Below are positions 8,089-16,226 of a stretch of 51,476 nucleotides of DNA, one piece after another. The stretch covers positions 1 to 51,476 of the forward strand of contig JADHTG010000018.1 of assembly GCA_016776505.1 (NCBI GenBank), in the 5' to 3' direction. The first letter of the stretch is position 1; each line of letters begins with the position of its first letter. The notes below the pieces were generated by a model. The model did no database searches. It was not told the DNA's origin and worked only from the letters and a program-made list of their open reading frames with translations. Both the position numbers and the translations under genes were made by a program. Origin of the DNA: Bacteroidota bacterium (GTDB taxonomy: Bacteria; Bacteroidota; Bacteroidia; CAILMK01; JAAYUY01).

Positions 8089-9288
8089 CTATTTCAAACT
8101 TTCCAGCAGTACTTTTGCTTCGGACTGATAAGGATTCTCCTGTTCCATTAATTCGTCCAAAATGCTTCTGGCATCTTCCGTTTTCCTTAGCTGTATTAAA
8201 GTTTTAGCCTTTAAATATTTTGCCTGGTAGAAACAGGGATCTTTCTTTTGACTGAGCACCTGTTCAAAATATGCTAGCGCAACTGAATAATTTTTTAAGT
8301 TGTAATTCGAAACTCCTGCATAGCATGCAGCATCTACATTTGAAGGATCCCACATAAGGGCATGTGAAAAATAATTAATGGAGTTGCTGTAATCGCCAGC
8401 ATTATAGTAACTCATTCCATCAATAAAAAACTCAAGGGAAACAGCCGATGAATCAACCGGCATATCCGAATAGCCCTCAATGGCATAATTCCTTTTAGAC
8501 TGATGGTCTTTTACGGTTTTTTTCGGGCTTGATTTATTAGTAAAAATCCCAAAATTCTCTTCTGTTGCAACATTCGTTATTTTTTCTGTTTCAGCAAGTG
8601 CTTCTTTTTTTTCAATAAGCACTTCTTGCGTTTCTTCTGCATCTTCCTTTGCCTCAGGAACCTGCAATTTTCCTGGATTAAGTTCTAATCCTTTAGAATC
8701 CAAATGATCCTCTGCAGCAGCCATTTCATTCACTTCTTCTTCTAAGTCTTCTATAATCAGAACTTCCGCAGATTCTTCCTTTTCTTCTACCTCAACAGCT
8801 TCCACTTTTGCCTGTGCCAGCTGCTTATCTTCCCTGGAATTCACTTTTTTATCGATTGACTTCACCTCATCAAAAGATGGATTAATTGTTTGTTCTGTCA
8901 TTTCTTCCTCTGATACAAGTTCAGCTGTTTCAAGCACTGGATTTTTAATGATCCTTGCCAGAATAAAAACGCTGAACACCAAAACTATCAAAATAGCAGC
9001 AACACGAAAATAGACCGACTGATACAGGGGAATGGCTTTTTTATTTATTCCTGCTTTTTCATCGATTTTCTGGTTCAGCTCATTCACAATAAACGGAATT
9101 TTTGTCTGATCCTGCATTTCAGAATAGCCCTCCACTGCATCCTGGCAAAAATCGCAGCTTTTCAGGTGATCCCTGATCATTTCAGCATCTTCTTCATTCA
9201 GCTTCCCTTTTACAAAACCAGTCAACAGATCCTGAGATGGACAGCCTGACTGTTCAGATTGACTCCTTATGTTATTTTCATCATTCAT
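8089..9288 (-). CDS. Anti-sigma factor with zf-HC2-like N-terminus, membrane helix and periplasmic TPR domain
   Basis: 399 residues. The N-terminus carries Cys16 and H41-x3-C45-x2-C48, the zinc-finger arrangement of cytoplasmic anti-sigma domains. One membrane helix lies at about 95-113. A long glutamate-rich stretch (about 120-240), probably extended or coiled, leads to a C-terminal block of three or so TPR-like repeats (about 285-399, e.g. 'YYNAGDYSNSINYFSHALMW'). It most likely holds the neighbouring sigma factor at the membrane and releases it on a periplasmic signal. Its ATG overlaps the end of the sigma gene by 8 bp (ATGAATGA), typical of sigma/anti-sigma pairs. The TPR part suggests protein-protein sensing in the periplasm. 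Confidence 0.78.
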   Translation of the reverse strand: MNDENNIRSQSEQSGCPSQDLLTGFVKGKLNEEDAEMIRDHLKSCDFCQDAVEGYSEMQDQTKIPFIVNELNQKIDEKAGINKKAIPLYQSVYFRVAAILIVLVFSVFILARIIKNPVLETAELVSEEEMTEQTINPSFDEVKSIDKKVNSREDKQLAQAKVEAVEVEEKEESAEVLIIEDLEEEVNEMAAAEDHLDSKGLELNPGKLQVPEAKEDAEETQEVLIEKKEALAETEKITNVATEENFGIFTNKSSPKKTVKDHQSKRNYAIEGYSDMPVDSSAVSLEFFIDGMSYYNAGDYSNSINYFSHALMWDPSNVDAACYAGVSNYNLKNYSVALAYFEQVLSQKKDPCFYQAKYLKAKTLIQLRKTEDARSILDELMEQENPYQSEAKVLLESLK

Positions 9289-9940
9289 CTGTTTTGCTTA
9301 AGCGTATTTTCAGGTTTCTTTTTCCATTTTGAATATAACTTTTAACCTTCACCAATGAATAACCTGTCAGTTCTGCCACCTCTTTATAAGATTTCTCCTC
9401 CAGGTAAAACAAGCGTATACATTCCTTTTGTTCAGCCTTCAGAGAATTGAGTGCAGCATTCAATTCATCGGGATGGTGATCGATAAAATCTTGATGCATG
9501 GAAACTTCATTTTCCATAATCTCCCCTTCATAATTATTGATCACATGGTCGTCTGAAGATACCTCCACTTTGGTTTTGCGCAAGGCCATCAGGCAATGAT
9601 TTTTACTCACACTGTAAAGCCAGCTTTTAAAATTGGAGATTTCATGACGATGCAGGTCGGTAAAGAGTTTTTCGAAGATCTGCATGACGGCGTCTTTGCT
9701 GTCGTCTTCATTTTTCAGGTACTTCATACACAGACCAAAAACAAGATGGGTATATCGTTTGAAGAGTTCTCCAATGATTTTATGGTCTGATCCAGTCTTA
9801 TAGAGCTTTAGCAAGTCAACATCTGTTAACCCACTCCATTCACGATTTCTCGCTCCTTCCTTCCTGCTGAATGTAAACAAGACTTTTGCCTGATTTCGTT
9901 GTTTCAACAAAATTAGGGAATTAATGTGAAGTGGATGCAC
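9281..9940 (-). CDS. ECF RNA polymerase sigma factor
   Basis: Sigma-70 family regulator with region 2 at about 60-125 ('LFKRYTHLVFGLCMKYLKNEDDSKDAVMQIFE' region, including the DA(V)MQ(I)F core) and region 4 at about 160-215 ('LNSLKAEQKECIRLFYLEEKSYKEVAE', a helix-turn-helix). The frame is open from a GTG at 9940 with no ATG before region 2. That GTG touches a -7 box (9947-9940), so the real start is probably one of the in-frame TTG codons 30-60 bp further in. Coupled by an 8-bp overlap to the anti-sigma gene. Target promoters cannot be told from the sequence. Confidence 0.85.
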   Translation of the reverse strand: MHPLHINSLILLKQRNQAKVLFTFSRKEGARNREWSGLTDVDLLKLYKTGSDHKIIGELFKRYTHLVFGLCMKYLKNEDDSKDAVMQIFEKLFTDLHRHEISNFKSWLYSVSKNHCLMALRKTKVEVSSDDHVINNYEGEIMENEVSMHQDFIDHHPDELNAALNSLKAEQKECIRLFYLEEKSYKEVAELTGYSLVKVKSYIQNGKRNLKIRLSKTDE

Positions 9941-9947
9941 AAAGTTA
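9940..9947 (-). promoter_or_regulatory. -7 box TAACTTTG upstream of the ECF sigma gene
   Basis: On the minus strand TAACTTTG fits TAnnTTTG, followed by TGC. No TTTG is seen at the -33 position, so it may be a weak or alternative-sigma promoter. The remaining bases to 10164 contain no gene or clear structure. Confidence 0.35.
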
Positions 9948-10164
9948 TACTGCCTGTATTTACTATTTTAGTTTCTGAATATCAGGCAATTAGGTAGCTT
10001 TTCGGTTAAATTTCATGGGCCTGCGAATCCCCGTCATTGGGTCACTCCTGCTGGTGGCAATAAACATGACATAAGGGGAGTGTGATAATTGAACAGGACA
10101 ACTACTGTGGAGAAAGGATAGATCTTTTTCTATTTTGATTTATGATTCGTGATCCCGTTAATGA

Positions 10165-12117
10165 TTAATTATGGTTCAACCATTTGGCCAGAATCTCCTT
10201 CAGGTGGTGTGGTTGAAATGGTTTGGTGATATAGTCATTCATTCCCAGGCTTAAGCAACGGTCCAGTTCACTTTTCATAGCACTGGCTGTCATCGCTATG
10301 ATAGGTTGTGATAAATTATATTCTTCCCTCAAGGTACGGGTGGCATTATAACCATCCATCTTGGGCATCTGAAGGTCCATTAATATCAGGTTGTACGGTT
10401 TTACTTTCACACAATCAATGGCTTCCAGACCATTATTGGCAATATCCACTTGCAATCCCCATCCGCTTAAAACTTTTTTAGCCAGCATTTGGTTTACTTT
10501 ATTGTCTTCTACCAGCAATATCTGGTATTCCTCCCATTTTTTTGTTGAATTAACCTCCTGCTTTTTCTTTTCAATTACTTTTTTCTTTCCCAGATCCTTT
10601 TTAAAGCTTAATTTGAAAGAGAATGTACTTCCAACACCAAAAGTACTTTTAGCCCAAAACTGACCTCCCTGTAACTCACAAAGTTGCTTGGAAATCGCCA
10701 ATCCCAGACCTGTTCCTCCAAACTTACGTTCGGTATCTATGTTAGCCTGTGTAAAGCTTTCAAATATAAATTCCATTTTGTCGTCCGGAATTCCGATGCC
10801 TGAGTCATTGACGTCAAATTGAATGATGATATCATCGCTGGACTCCTCCACCATGCTTACAGACATTTTAACATGTCCTTTTTCTGTAAATTTAATGGCA
10901 TTTCCCAGCAAATTGACAATAATTTGGTTTAAGCGAACAGTATCTCCGATCACATGTTCAGGTACATTTTCATCAATTTCAATTTGGAAATCTATATTTT
11001 TTTCTTTCGAGCGCACCTCCCATATTGCGGATGTGCTTTTTATTAATTCCCTGATGTTATAGCTGATTTGTTCGAAGGTCATTTTACCGGATTCTATTTT
11101 AGAGAAATCCAGTAAATCGTTGATAATAACCAATAAATTATCTCCTGAACTTTTAATGGCTTTAAGATAGCCAATTTTTTCCTTATCCTTTTCCATTTCA
11201 AGCATAATACCTGTCAGACCTAATATCCCGTTCATCGGTGTTCTGATCTCATGGCTGATGTTAGCCATGAAACGGTCGCGGGTATAAACGGAAGCTTCTG
11301 CCACTTCTTTCGCCTTAACTATCTGCCTTTCAATGACTTTCCTGTCGGTTACATCCTGTAAAGTACCCACCAGGCTGTCTACGTTTCCATCATCATCCAC
11401 CATTGGGTTGATCCGGCAGTTGATGAATTTCACTTCTCCGCTGTCGAGTTTTGCTTTAAAGTCAATATTGAAAGACAGGCAATGTGTTATGGCTTCATTA
11501 ATATGCTGAATCACCATGTTCACATCATCCTGATGGATTAATTTCATGAATCGCTTGTAGGACGCTTTTTCTCTTACCGGATCCAGGCCAAAAATGTTAT
11601 AAGCCTCTTCTGACCAGACTACTTCCTGGTCTGAAACATTAATACTTAGGTTGCCCATTTTCGCCAGTTTCTGAGCTTCGCGCAGCCTGGCTTCACTTTG
11701 ATGAAGTGCTTTCTGTATTTCAGTCCTCTCCTGGTCGATTTTAAAGTTACGTATCACATTCCGCAGGCTTTGAGAAAGATTACTGGCATTGATCGAGTCT
11801 TTGATCATGTAATCATTTGCACCTGATCGCAAAGCTTCTGTAGCCACTGTTTCATCACCATATGCCGTAACGAATATAATAGGAGTAGGTATTCCTTTCG
11901 AGCGGATCTTTTTGACCAAACTAATTCCGTTCATATCAGGCATTTGGAAATCAGTTATAATGCAATCAAATTGTTCCTTTTCAAGAAAACGGAGACCTTC
12001 TGATCCAAGTTTTGCCAAAACAGTTTCTACCTCCAGCCTGGCATCATGCAAGGCATGCTTAATGGCCATTGCATCCACTTGTTCATCATCTATGATTAAT
12101 ATTCGGTAAGACATCAT
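10165..12117 (-). CDS. Hybrid sensor kinase REC-PAS-HisKA-HATPase-REC
   Basis: A 650-residue soluble protein without membrane segments. Order: receiver 1 (about 4-125, phospho-Asp56 in 'TDFQMPD'), a PAS/PAC domain (about 145-260), HisKA with His289 in 'NISHEIRTPMNG', HATPase (about 395-505, 'NLLGNAIKF', 'DSGIGIP', 'GGTGLGL'), and receiver 2 (about 531-648, Asp581 in 'LMDLQMP'). Having a receiver at both ends suggests that it takes input from another kinase, probably one in the same cluster, and relays phosphate onward. Starts ATGATG at 12117, either Met possible. It lies 11 bp after the upstream response regulator and is the last gene of the five-gene cluster. Confidence 0.88.
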   Translation of the reverse strand: MMSYRILIIDDEQVDAMAIKHALHDARLEVETVLAKLGSEGLRFLEKEQFDCIITDFQMPDMNGISLVKKIRSKGIPTPIIFVTAYGDETVATEALRSGANDYMIKDSINASNLSQSLRNVIRNFKIDQERTEIQKALHQSEARLREAQKLAKMGNLSINVSDQEVVWSEEAYNIFGLDPVREKASYKRFMKLIHQDDVNMVIQHINEAITHCLSFNIDFKAKLDSGEVKFINCRINPMVDDDGNVDSLVGTLQDVTDRKVIERQIVKAKEVAEASVYTRDRFMANISHEIRTPMNGILGLTGIMLEMEKDKEKIGYLKAIKSSGDNLLVIINDLLDFSKIESGKMTFEQISYNIRELIKSTSAIWEVRSKEKNIDFQIEIDENVPEHVIGDTVRLNQIIVNLLGNAIKFTEKGHVKMSVSMVEESSDDIIIQFDVNDSGIGIPDDKMEFIFESFTQANIDTERKFGGTGLGLAISKQLCELQGGQFWAKSTFGVGSTFSFKLSFKKDLGKKKVIEKKKQEVNSTKKWEEYQILLVEDNKVNQMLAKKVLSGWGLQVDIANNGLEAIDCVKVKPYNLILMDLQMPKMDGYNATRTLREEYNLSQPIIAMTASAMKSELDRCLSLGMNDYITKPFQPHHLKEILAKWLNHN

Positions 12118-12128
12118 TTTGTCATTAG

Positions 12129-12557
12129 TTAGGGTAATTCAATCATTTTCCAGAAATTATTCAGGGTGGATACCGCTTTGACAAATTTCTCGAAATTAAT
12201 AGGCTTTAAAATGTATCCGGCCACATTGAGGCTGTATGCTTCAAATTTATCGCTTTCTTCATTTGAGGTCGTCATAATAAAGACACTAATCGACTTTAAT
12301 TCATCATCCGCACGCATTTCTCTTAATAATTCAATCCCATTCATTTTGGGCATATTGATATCCAGCAATACGATTTTTGGCAGGGGTTCTAATTTTTCAA
12401 CCCCATTCATGCCTTTTAGCATATTCAGGGCATCCAGTCCATCCACGGCTACATGCAAAGGATTCGTGATCTTATTTCTTTTAAATGCGCGTTGCACATT
12501 CATGACATCCACCTCGTCATCTTCTACTAGCAAAATGTTTATAAGTTTTTCTTCCAT
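12129..12557 (-). CDS. Single-domain response regulator, Rcp1-like (copy 2)
   Basis: 142 residues, a lone receiver with no output domain. Acidic pair EDDE at 12-15, phospho-Asp66 in 'LLDINMPKMNG', the 'MTTS' loop and a C-terminal Lys in 'ILKP'. Its length and wording match the Rcp1-type regulators that serve phytochrome-like kinases. It is clearly paralogous to the next gene upstream (12602-13018), with long shared runs such as 'ILLVEDDEVD' and 'LDINMPKMNGIE'. With no DNA-binding part, it should act in a phosphorelay or by protein contact. Confidence 0.88.
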   Translation of the reverse strand: MEEKLINILLVEDDEVDVMNVQRAFKRNKITNPLHVAVDGLDALNMLKGMNGVEKLEPLPKIVLLDINMPKMNGIELLREMRADDELKSISVFIMTTSNEESDKFEAYSLNVAGYILKPINFEKFVKAVSTLNNFWKMIELP

Positions 12558-12601
12558 GACTTTGCCTTATAGGTATTTGATTAATAATTCTTGTTTAGAT
12601 T

Positions 12602-13018
12602 TCATACAGGTCTTTCACATAAACTCCAGTAGCTATTTAATTTGGCTACCGATGACACAAATTTTTCAAATGAAAGAGGTTTAATAATATATCCTGCGAC
12701 ATTTAAGTTGTAGGCATTGATTTTATCACTATCCTGGTTAGAGGTAGTCATAACAAATACAGAAATCATTTTCAACCTGTCATCCTTCCTGATTTCCTTT
12801 AAAAATTCAATTCCATTCATCTTAGGCATATTGATATCAAGAATAATAATTTTGGGCAGCAACTTGCCTGCTGTTCTCAATATCTCAAGTGCTTCGATGC
12901 CATTCCTGGCTACTTCAAGCGGATTCGAAATTTTATTTTTCTTAAATGCACGCTTTACATTGATGATATCGACTTCGTCGTCTTCGACTAACAATATGGA
13001 AATTGGTTTCTCGCTCAT
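12602..13018 (-). CDS. Single-domain response regulator, Rcp1-like (copy 1)
   Basis: 138 residues, a receiver only. Phospho-Asp61 in 'ILDINMPKMNG', EDDE at 12-15, 'MTTSN' and 'IIKPLSFEKF'. Close paralogue of 12129-12557; this copy is four residues shorter in the loop before the Asp. It lies 12 bp after the kinase gene 13031-13744, so kinase and regulator are probably cotranscribed partners. A 44-bp gap separates it from copy 2. Confidence 0.88.
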   Translation of the reverse strand: MSEKPISILLVEDDEVDIINVKRAFKKNKISNPLEVARNGIEALEILRTAGKLLPKIIILDINMPKMNGIEFLKEIRKDDRLKMISVFVMTTSNQDSDKINAYNLNVAGYIIKPLSFEKFVSSVAKLNSYWSLCERPV

Positions 13019-13030
13019 ATCATTATACTC

Positions 13031-13744
13031 TTAGTTCACTATTTCTTTGGGCCATGTAAAACTCACGGCTGTTCCTTCATTTATCTTTGATTGAATACTG
13101 AGTTCTCCTCCGGCAAAATCAATAATTTTGTCAGCAATGGTGAGTCCTGCTCCTGTGGTATCCATTTCATCCTTTAAATGTACTGTATAGAATATTTTCT
13201 TTACTTTCTCAATGGCATCTTCTGAAATACCAATGCCATTGTCTTTGACTATGAATTTATATGCTTCACCCTGGTCTTCAGCTTTAATTTGTAATTGGAT
13301 ATGTGAATTACTCTGAAAATTAGCAGCGTTTGAGATCAGCTCTGTAAACACTCTTTTAAGTTTCTGATAATAGGTTTTAAAAACAGGCATTTGCTTTATT
13401 TCCAATTCAATCTTATTGGAGTCCGGCCTGCCTTTTATAATTTCTAAACACATTTGCTTCACATCCACTTCTGCATGATCGAGTTCCATCCTGTGTATCC
13501 TTGAAATATCTGTCAAAGATGAGATCATTCGCTCCAACCGACTAACCCTTGTTTTCAAAAGATCCATGTTGACTGTCACATCATTGGGAACTTCGCCTTC
13601 CAGGTCGTCTTCTATCCAATCCACCAGGTTGGTGATAGCACGAAGCGGCGCCTTTACATCATGAGAAACAATATAAATAAACTCTTCCAGATCCTTGGTC
13701 TTGGCCAGAAGCTTTTCCCTACACTTTTCCAGTTCTGTTTTCAT
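13031..13744 (-). CDS. Soluble histidine kinase core (HisKA-HATPase) without sensor domain
   Basis: 237 residues. HisKA with His28 in 'YIVSHDVKAPLRAITNL' starts almost at the N-terminus, followed by HATPase (about 120-235) with 'NAANF', 'DNGIGI' and 'GAGLTIADKI'. No PAS, GAF or membrane part is present. Its HisKA is very like the one in 13750-15069 (both 'KAPLRAI.NL..WI..D'), so it looks like a truncated duplicate of that gene. It may act as a cytoplasmic amplifier, or pair with the membrane kinase as a heterodimer. The genes are 5 bp apart. Confidence 0.85.
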   Translation of the reverse strand: MKTELEKCREKLLAKTKDLEEFIYIVSHDVKAPLRAITNLVDWIEDDLEGEVPNDVTVNMDLLKTRVSRLERMISSLTDISRIHRMELDHAEVDVKQMCLEIIKGRPDSNKIELEIKQMPVFKTYYQKLKRVFTELISNAANFQSNSHIQLQIKAEDQGEAYKFIVKDNGIGISEDAIEKVKKIFYTVHLKDEMDTTGAGLTIADKIIDFAGGELSIQSKINEGTAVSFTWPKEIVN

Positions 13745-13749
13745 AACAA

Positions 13750-15069
13750 TTATTTCTTTGGCCAGGTAAAGTGGAACTCAGATCCTTTTCCAACTTCAGA
13801 AACGATCCATACTTTTTCTCCTTTCTCCTCTACAATTTTTTTGATAATAGATAATCCTATTCCTGTGCTTTCCACCTTGTCACGGGAATCAATCGTCTGG
13901 AATATTCCAAAAATCCGTTCATGAAATTCTCCTGGAATTCCCGGACCATCATCTTTTACAACGAATTCAAACTTTCCATTGGGAACTGTATGATAGACGG
14001 AAATATGTCCTTTTTTCTTATCATGATATTTAATCGCATTGCTGATCAGGTTGGAAAATATCTGATGTAAAAGAACAGGTTCTGATTTTAATACAGGTAA
14101 TTCGTTATCAATATCAATATTGAAATCCTTTGATACCTGGATTGAATCAACAATTTCATTGATCAATTTTTTCACACTGATTTCTTCTTTCTCAAGTTCA
14201 TGTCTTCCCACCCTGGAATAATCAAGGATTGCATTAATGAGTTTTTCCATTCTTCTCACTCTTCCTCTCAATAAATTGAAATGTTTTTCTATTTCCTTCG
14301 GAACCTTTCCCATATCTTCAACGATCCATTCAGATAAATTGTTGATCGCTCTTAAGGGAGCTTTCAGATCGTGAGATACAATGTAGGCGAACTGATCCAG
14401 TTCCTGGTTTGTTTTTTCTATCCGCTCCGTATATTCAAGCATTTTTTTCTCATCTTCTTTTTGCCGTGTTATATCCTGGGCGACCAATACAGTGATCTTT
14501 TGATTGAAGTCATTTAACTTGTTAATAGATAATAACACAGGTAATTGATGACCTGATTTCGTATTGAAAACTGTTTCTAACAGGCTGTTGTCTTTAAAAT
14601 CAGTCAAATCCACAATTTTGCTCACATGCTGACCAATAATGGAATCACTTTCACAACCCAGTTTTTGACAAGTGGTTGGATTGACTGTTTTAATATGGTT
14701 ATTTTTATCCAGTACGATGAGAATATTTCCCATAGTCTGGAAGATGTCATTCAGATAGTTTTTAGCACCTGCTGTTTCAATGAGTTTTAATGAAGAAGTT
14801 AAGCTGGCCCTTATAACAAGGTAAACAAAAAGGGCACCTCCCATAAAAACCATACCGGTCAATATGTAAATCACATTTTTTAAGTCAAGAATGACCAATG
14901 TCAGTGAAGCTCCATAGGCCAGAGCAAAGGCCACAATAAAATATAACAGGATTTTCCAGGATTTAAACATTTTACCTTCCTGGATCGCCAAAAGTTTGCG
15001 GGTAAGAACAACAGAGGATATCATGAAGATAATCCCGGCTGTAATCAATATTGAAGATACTATTTGCAT
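13750..15069 (-). CDS. Membrane PAS histidine kinase
   Basis: 439 residues. Three membrane helices (about 3-22, 40-60, 68-88), then a PAS domain (about 105-205) with 'GNILIVLDKNNHIKTVNP', HisKA with His233 in 'FAYIVSHDLKAPLRAINNL', and HATPase (about 330-438, 'NLISNAIKYH', 'DDGPGIP', 'STGIGLSI'). There is almost no periplasmic loop, so the signal is probably sensed in the membrane or by the cytoplasmic PAS. First gene of the five-gene cluster, with a good promoter about 85 bp upstream. Confidence 0.88.
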   Translation of the reverse strand: MQIVSSILITAGIIFMISSVVLTRKLLAIQEGKMFKSWKILLYFIVAFALAYGASLTLVILDLKNVIYILTGMVFMGGALFVYLVIRASLTSSLKLIETAGAKNYLNDIFQTMGNILIVLDKNNHIKTVNPTTCQKLGCESDSIIGQHVSKIVDLTDFKDNSLLETVFNTKSGHQLPVLLSINKLNDFNQKITVLVAQDITRQKEDEKKMLEYTERIEKTNQELDQFAYIVSHDLKAPLRAINNLSEWIVEDMGKVPKEIEKHFNLLRGRVRRMEKLINAILDYSRVGRHELEKEEISVKKLINEIVDSIQVSKDFNIDIDNELPVLKSEPVLLHQIFSNLISNAIKYHDKKKGHISVYHTVPNGKFEFVVKDDGPGIPGEFHERIFGIFQTIDSRDKVESTGIGLSIIKKIVEEKGEKVWIVSEVGKGSEFHFTWPKK

Positions 15070-15153
15070 GGCTGAACAGTTTAATTAGGAATCTGATTAT
15101 TTATTCTATTCGTTAGATTATTATTGACTTACAATAAAATCAGATTACGAATT

Positions 15154-15186
15154 CAAATATATTTAATTCCATATAGCCTTTGCAAA
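15154..15186 (-). promoter_or_regulatory. Promoter of the two-component cluster
   Basis: On the minus strand: TTTG (15186-15183), 21-bp spacer, TATATTTG (15161-15154). This is a full match to the Bacteroidota -33/-7 pattern, about 85 bp before the ATG of the membrane kinase at 15069. Confidence 0.6.
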
Positions 15187-15325
15187 TATTTCTCCCAATA
15201 GACTAATTATCTTTCACTTACAACATATATTTTTGCATTTATAAAAACGCAAAAATGCCTTAATTCAATTCAAGACATTTAATCATCGGATGCTCAAACA
15301 GCGTTTTAAATGTGAAAATGAATTG

Positions 15326-15333
15326 TATTTTTG
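15326..15333 (+). promoter_or_regulatory. -7 box TATTTTTG before the DUF2797 gene
   Basis: TATTTTTG fits TAnnTTTG; a T-run at 15304-15307 is the only -33 candidate. It puts the transcript start about 10 nt before the ATG at 15349, so the leader is very short. It also contains the TTG at 15331, ruling that out as the translation start. Confidence 0.45.
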
Positions 15334-15348
15334 AAGAATAATAAACAG

Positions 15349-16146
15349 ATGAAAATAAGCGGCAACATCCTGAAAATGAAAAGTGAACTGGAAGATGTAG
15401 TTCATTATGAATTACCCATTGGAGACCAGTCGATTAATATGAATGCACTCCTCGGGGAACATATAACACTGCAGTTTGAAGGGCAAATAAATTGCATTAA
15501 ATGTGGACGTAGAACTAAAACCTCCTTTCAACAAGGTTTCTGTTTTCCCTGTTTCCAGTCGGCACCTGAGGCTGATCCCGCTATTATACGCCCTGAATTG
15601 GACCAGGCTCACCTGGGTATTTCACGCGATATGGAATGGGCAAAAAAATACAGTTTGACCGAACATGTGGTTTACCTGGCTGTTTCCAGCGGACTAAAAG
15701 TCGGGGTCACACGGGCAAGTCAATATACAACACGCTGGATCGATCAGGGCGCCATCCATGCCCTTATTATTGCACATACACCCTATCGTCAGCTGGCAGG
15801 ACTGATCGAAGTGGAACTGAAAGATCATTTTGCTGATAAAACCAATTGGAGGCATATGCTGAGCAACCAAATTGTGGAAGGAATTGATCTGCTGCAGGAA
15901 AAGAGTAAAGCGGCTAATTTATTATCCAATGATTTACAACAATACCTGACCGAAGATAATACGCTTACCCGTATTTCTTACCCGGTTAGTCAATATCCGC
16001 AGAAGATCAAAAGTATTAATCTTGACAAAAATCCTGCTTATAAGGGGAAATTATGCGGGATTAAAGGACAATACCTCCTGTTTGAAGACCAGTATGTAAT
16101 CAATGTGCGTAAATATGGCGGGTATTTTCTGAATATAGAAATGTAA
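15349..16146 (+). CDS. DUF2797 protein, zinc-ribbon-like
   Basis: 265 residues with no signal peptide, so cytoplasmic. 'CIKCGRRTKTSFQQGFCFPC' (about 49-68) gives two CxxC pairs that should bind a metal. The block 'GLKVGVTRASQYTTRWIDQGA' is the hallmark of DUF2797, a family with no settled function; its 'GVTR' segment resembles the core of GIY-YIG-like nuclease folds, but that is only a likeness. The C-terminus (about 220-265) forms a small beta-rich tail. The ATG at 15349 was chosen because the upstream TTG falls in the promoter. It stands alone, between the divergent kinase cluster and the PNGase F-like gene. Confidence 0.82.
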   Translation: MKISGNILKMKSELEDVVHYELPIGDQSINMNALLGEHITLQFEGQINCIKCGRRTKTSFQQGFCFPCFQSAPEADPAIIRPELDQAHLGISRDMEWAKKYSLTEHVVYLAVSSGLKVGVTRASQYTTRWIDQGAIHALIIAHTPYRQLAGLIEVELKDHFADKTNWRHMLSNQIVEGIDLLQEKSKAANLLSNDLQQYLTEDNTLTRISYPVSQYPQKIKSINLDKNPAYKGKLCGIKGQYLLFEDQYVINVRKYGGYFLNIEM

Positions 16147-16175
16147 AGTATCATTCAGGTTTGCTTTTCTCTTTC

Positions 16176-16184
16176 TATATTTGC
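16176..16184 (+). promoter_or_regulatory. -7 box TATATTTGC before the PNGase F-like gene
   Basis: TATATTTGC is a perfect TAnnTTTG. The nearest TTTG upstream (16160-16163) is only 12 bp away, too close for a normal -33. It predicts a leader of about 35 nt to the ATG at 16227, and supports that start over an in-frame codon at 16161 that lies before the box. Confidence 0.45.
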
Positions 16185-16226
16185 CCTGTATCCTTCTCTC
16201 TGGTTAAAATAATAATAAACGGACAT

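Noticed and set aside
12166..12684. Plus-strand frame of 172 codons over the response regulators
   Set aside because: Antisense shadow of two clear receiver genes; low-complexity Ser-rich translation.
15229..15256. Inverted repeat ATTTTTGC/GCAAAAAT in the kinase/DUF2797 divergent region
   Set aside because: Only 8 bp and AT-rich; likely by chance in this composition.
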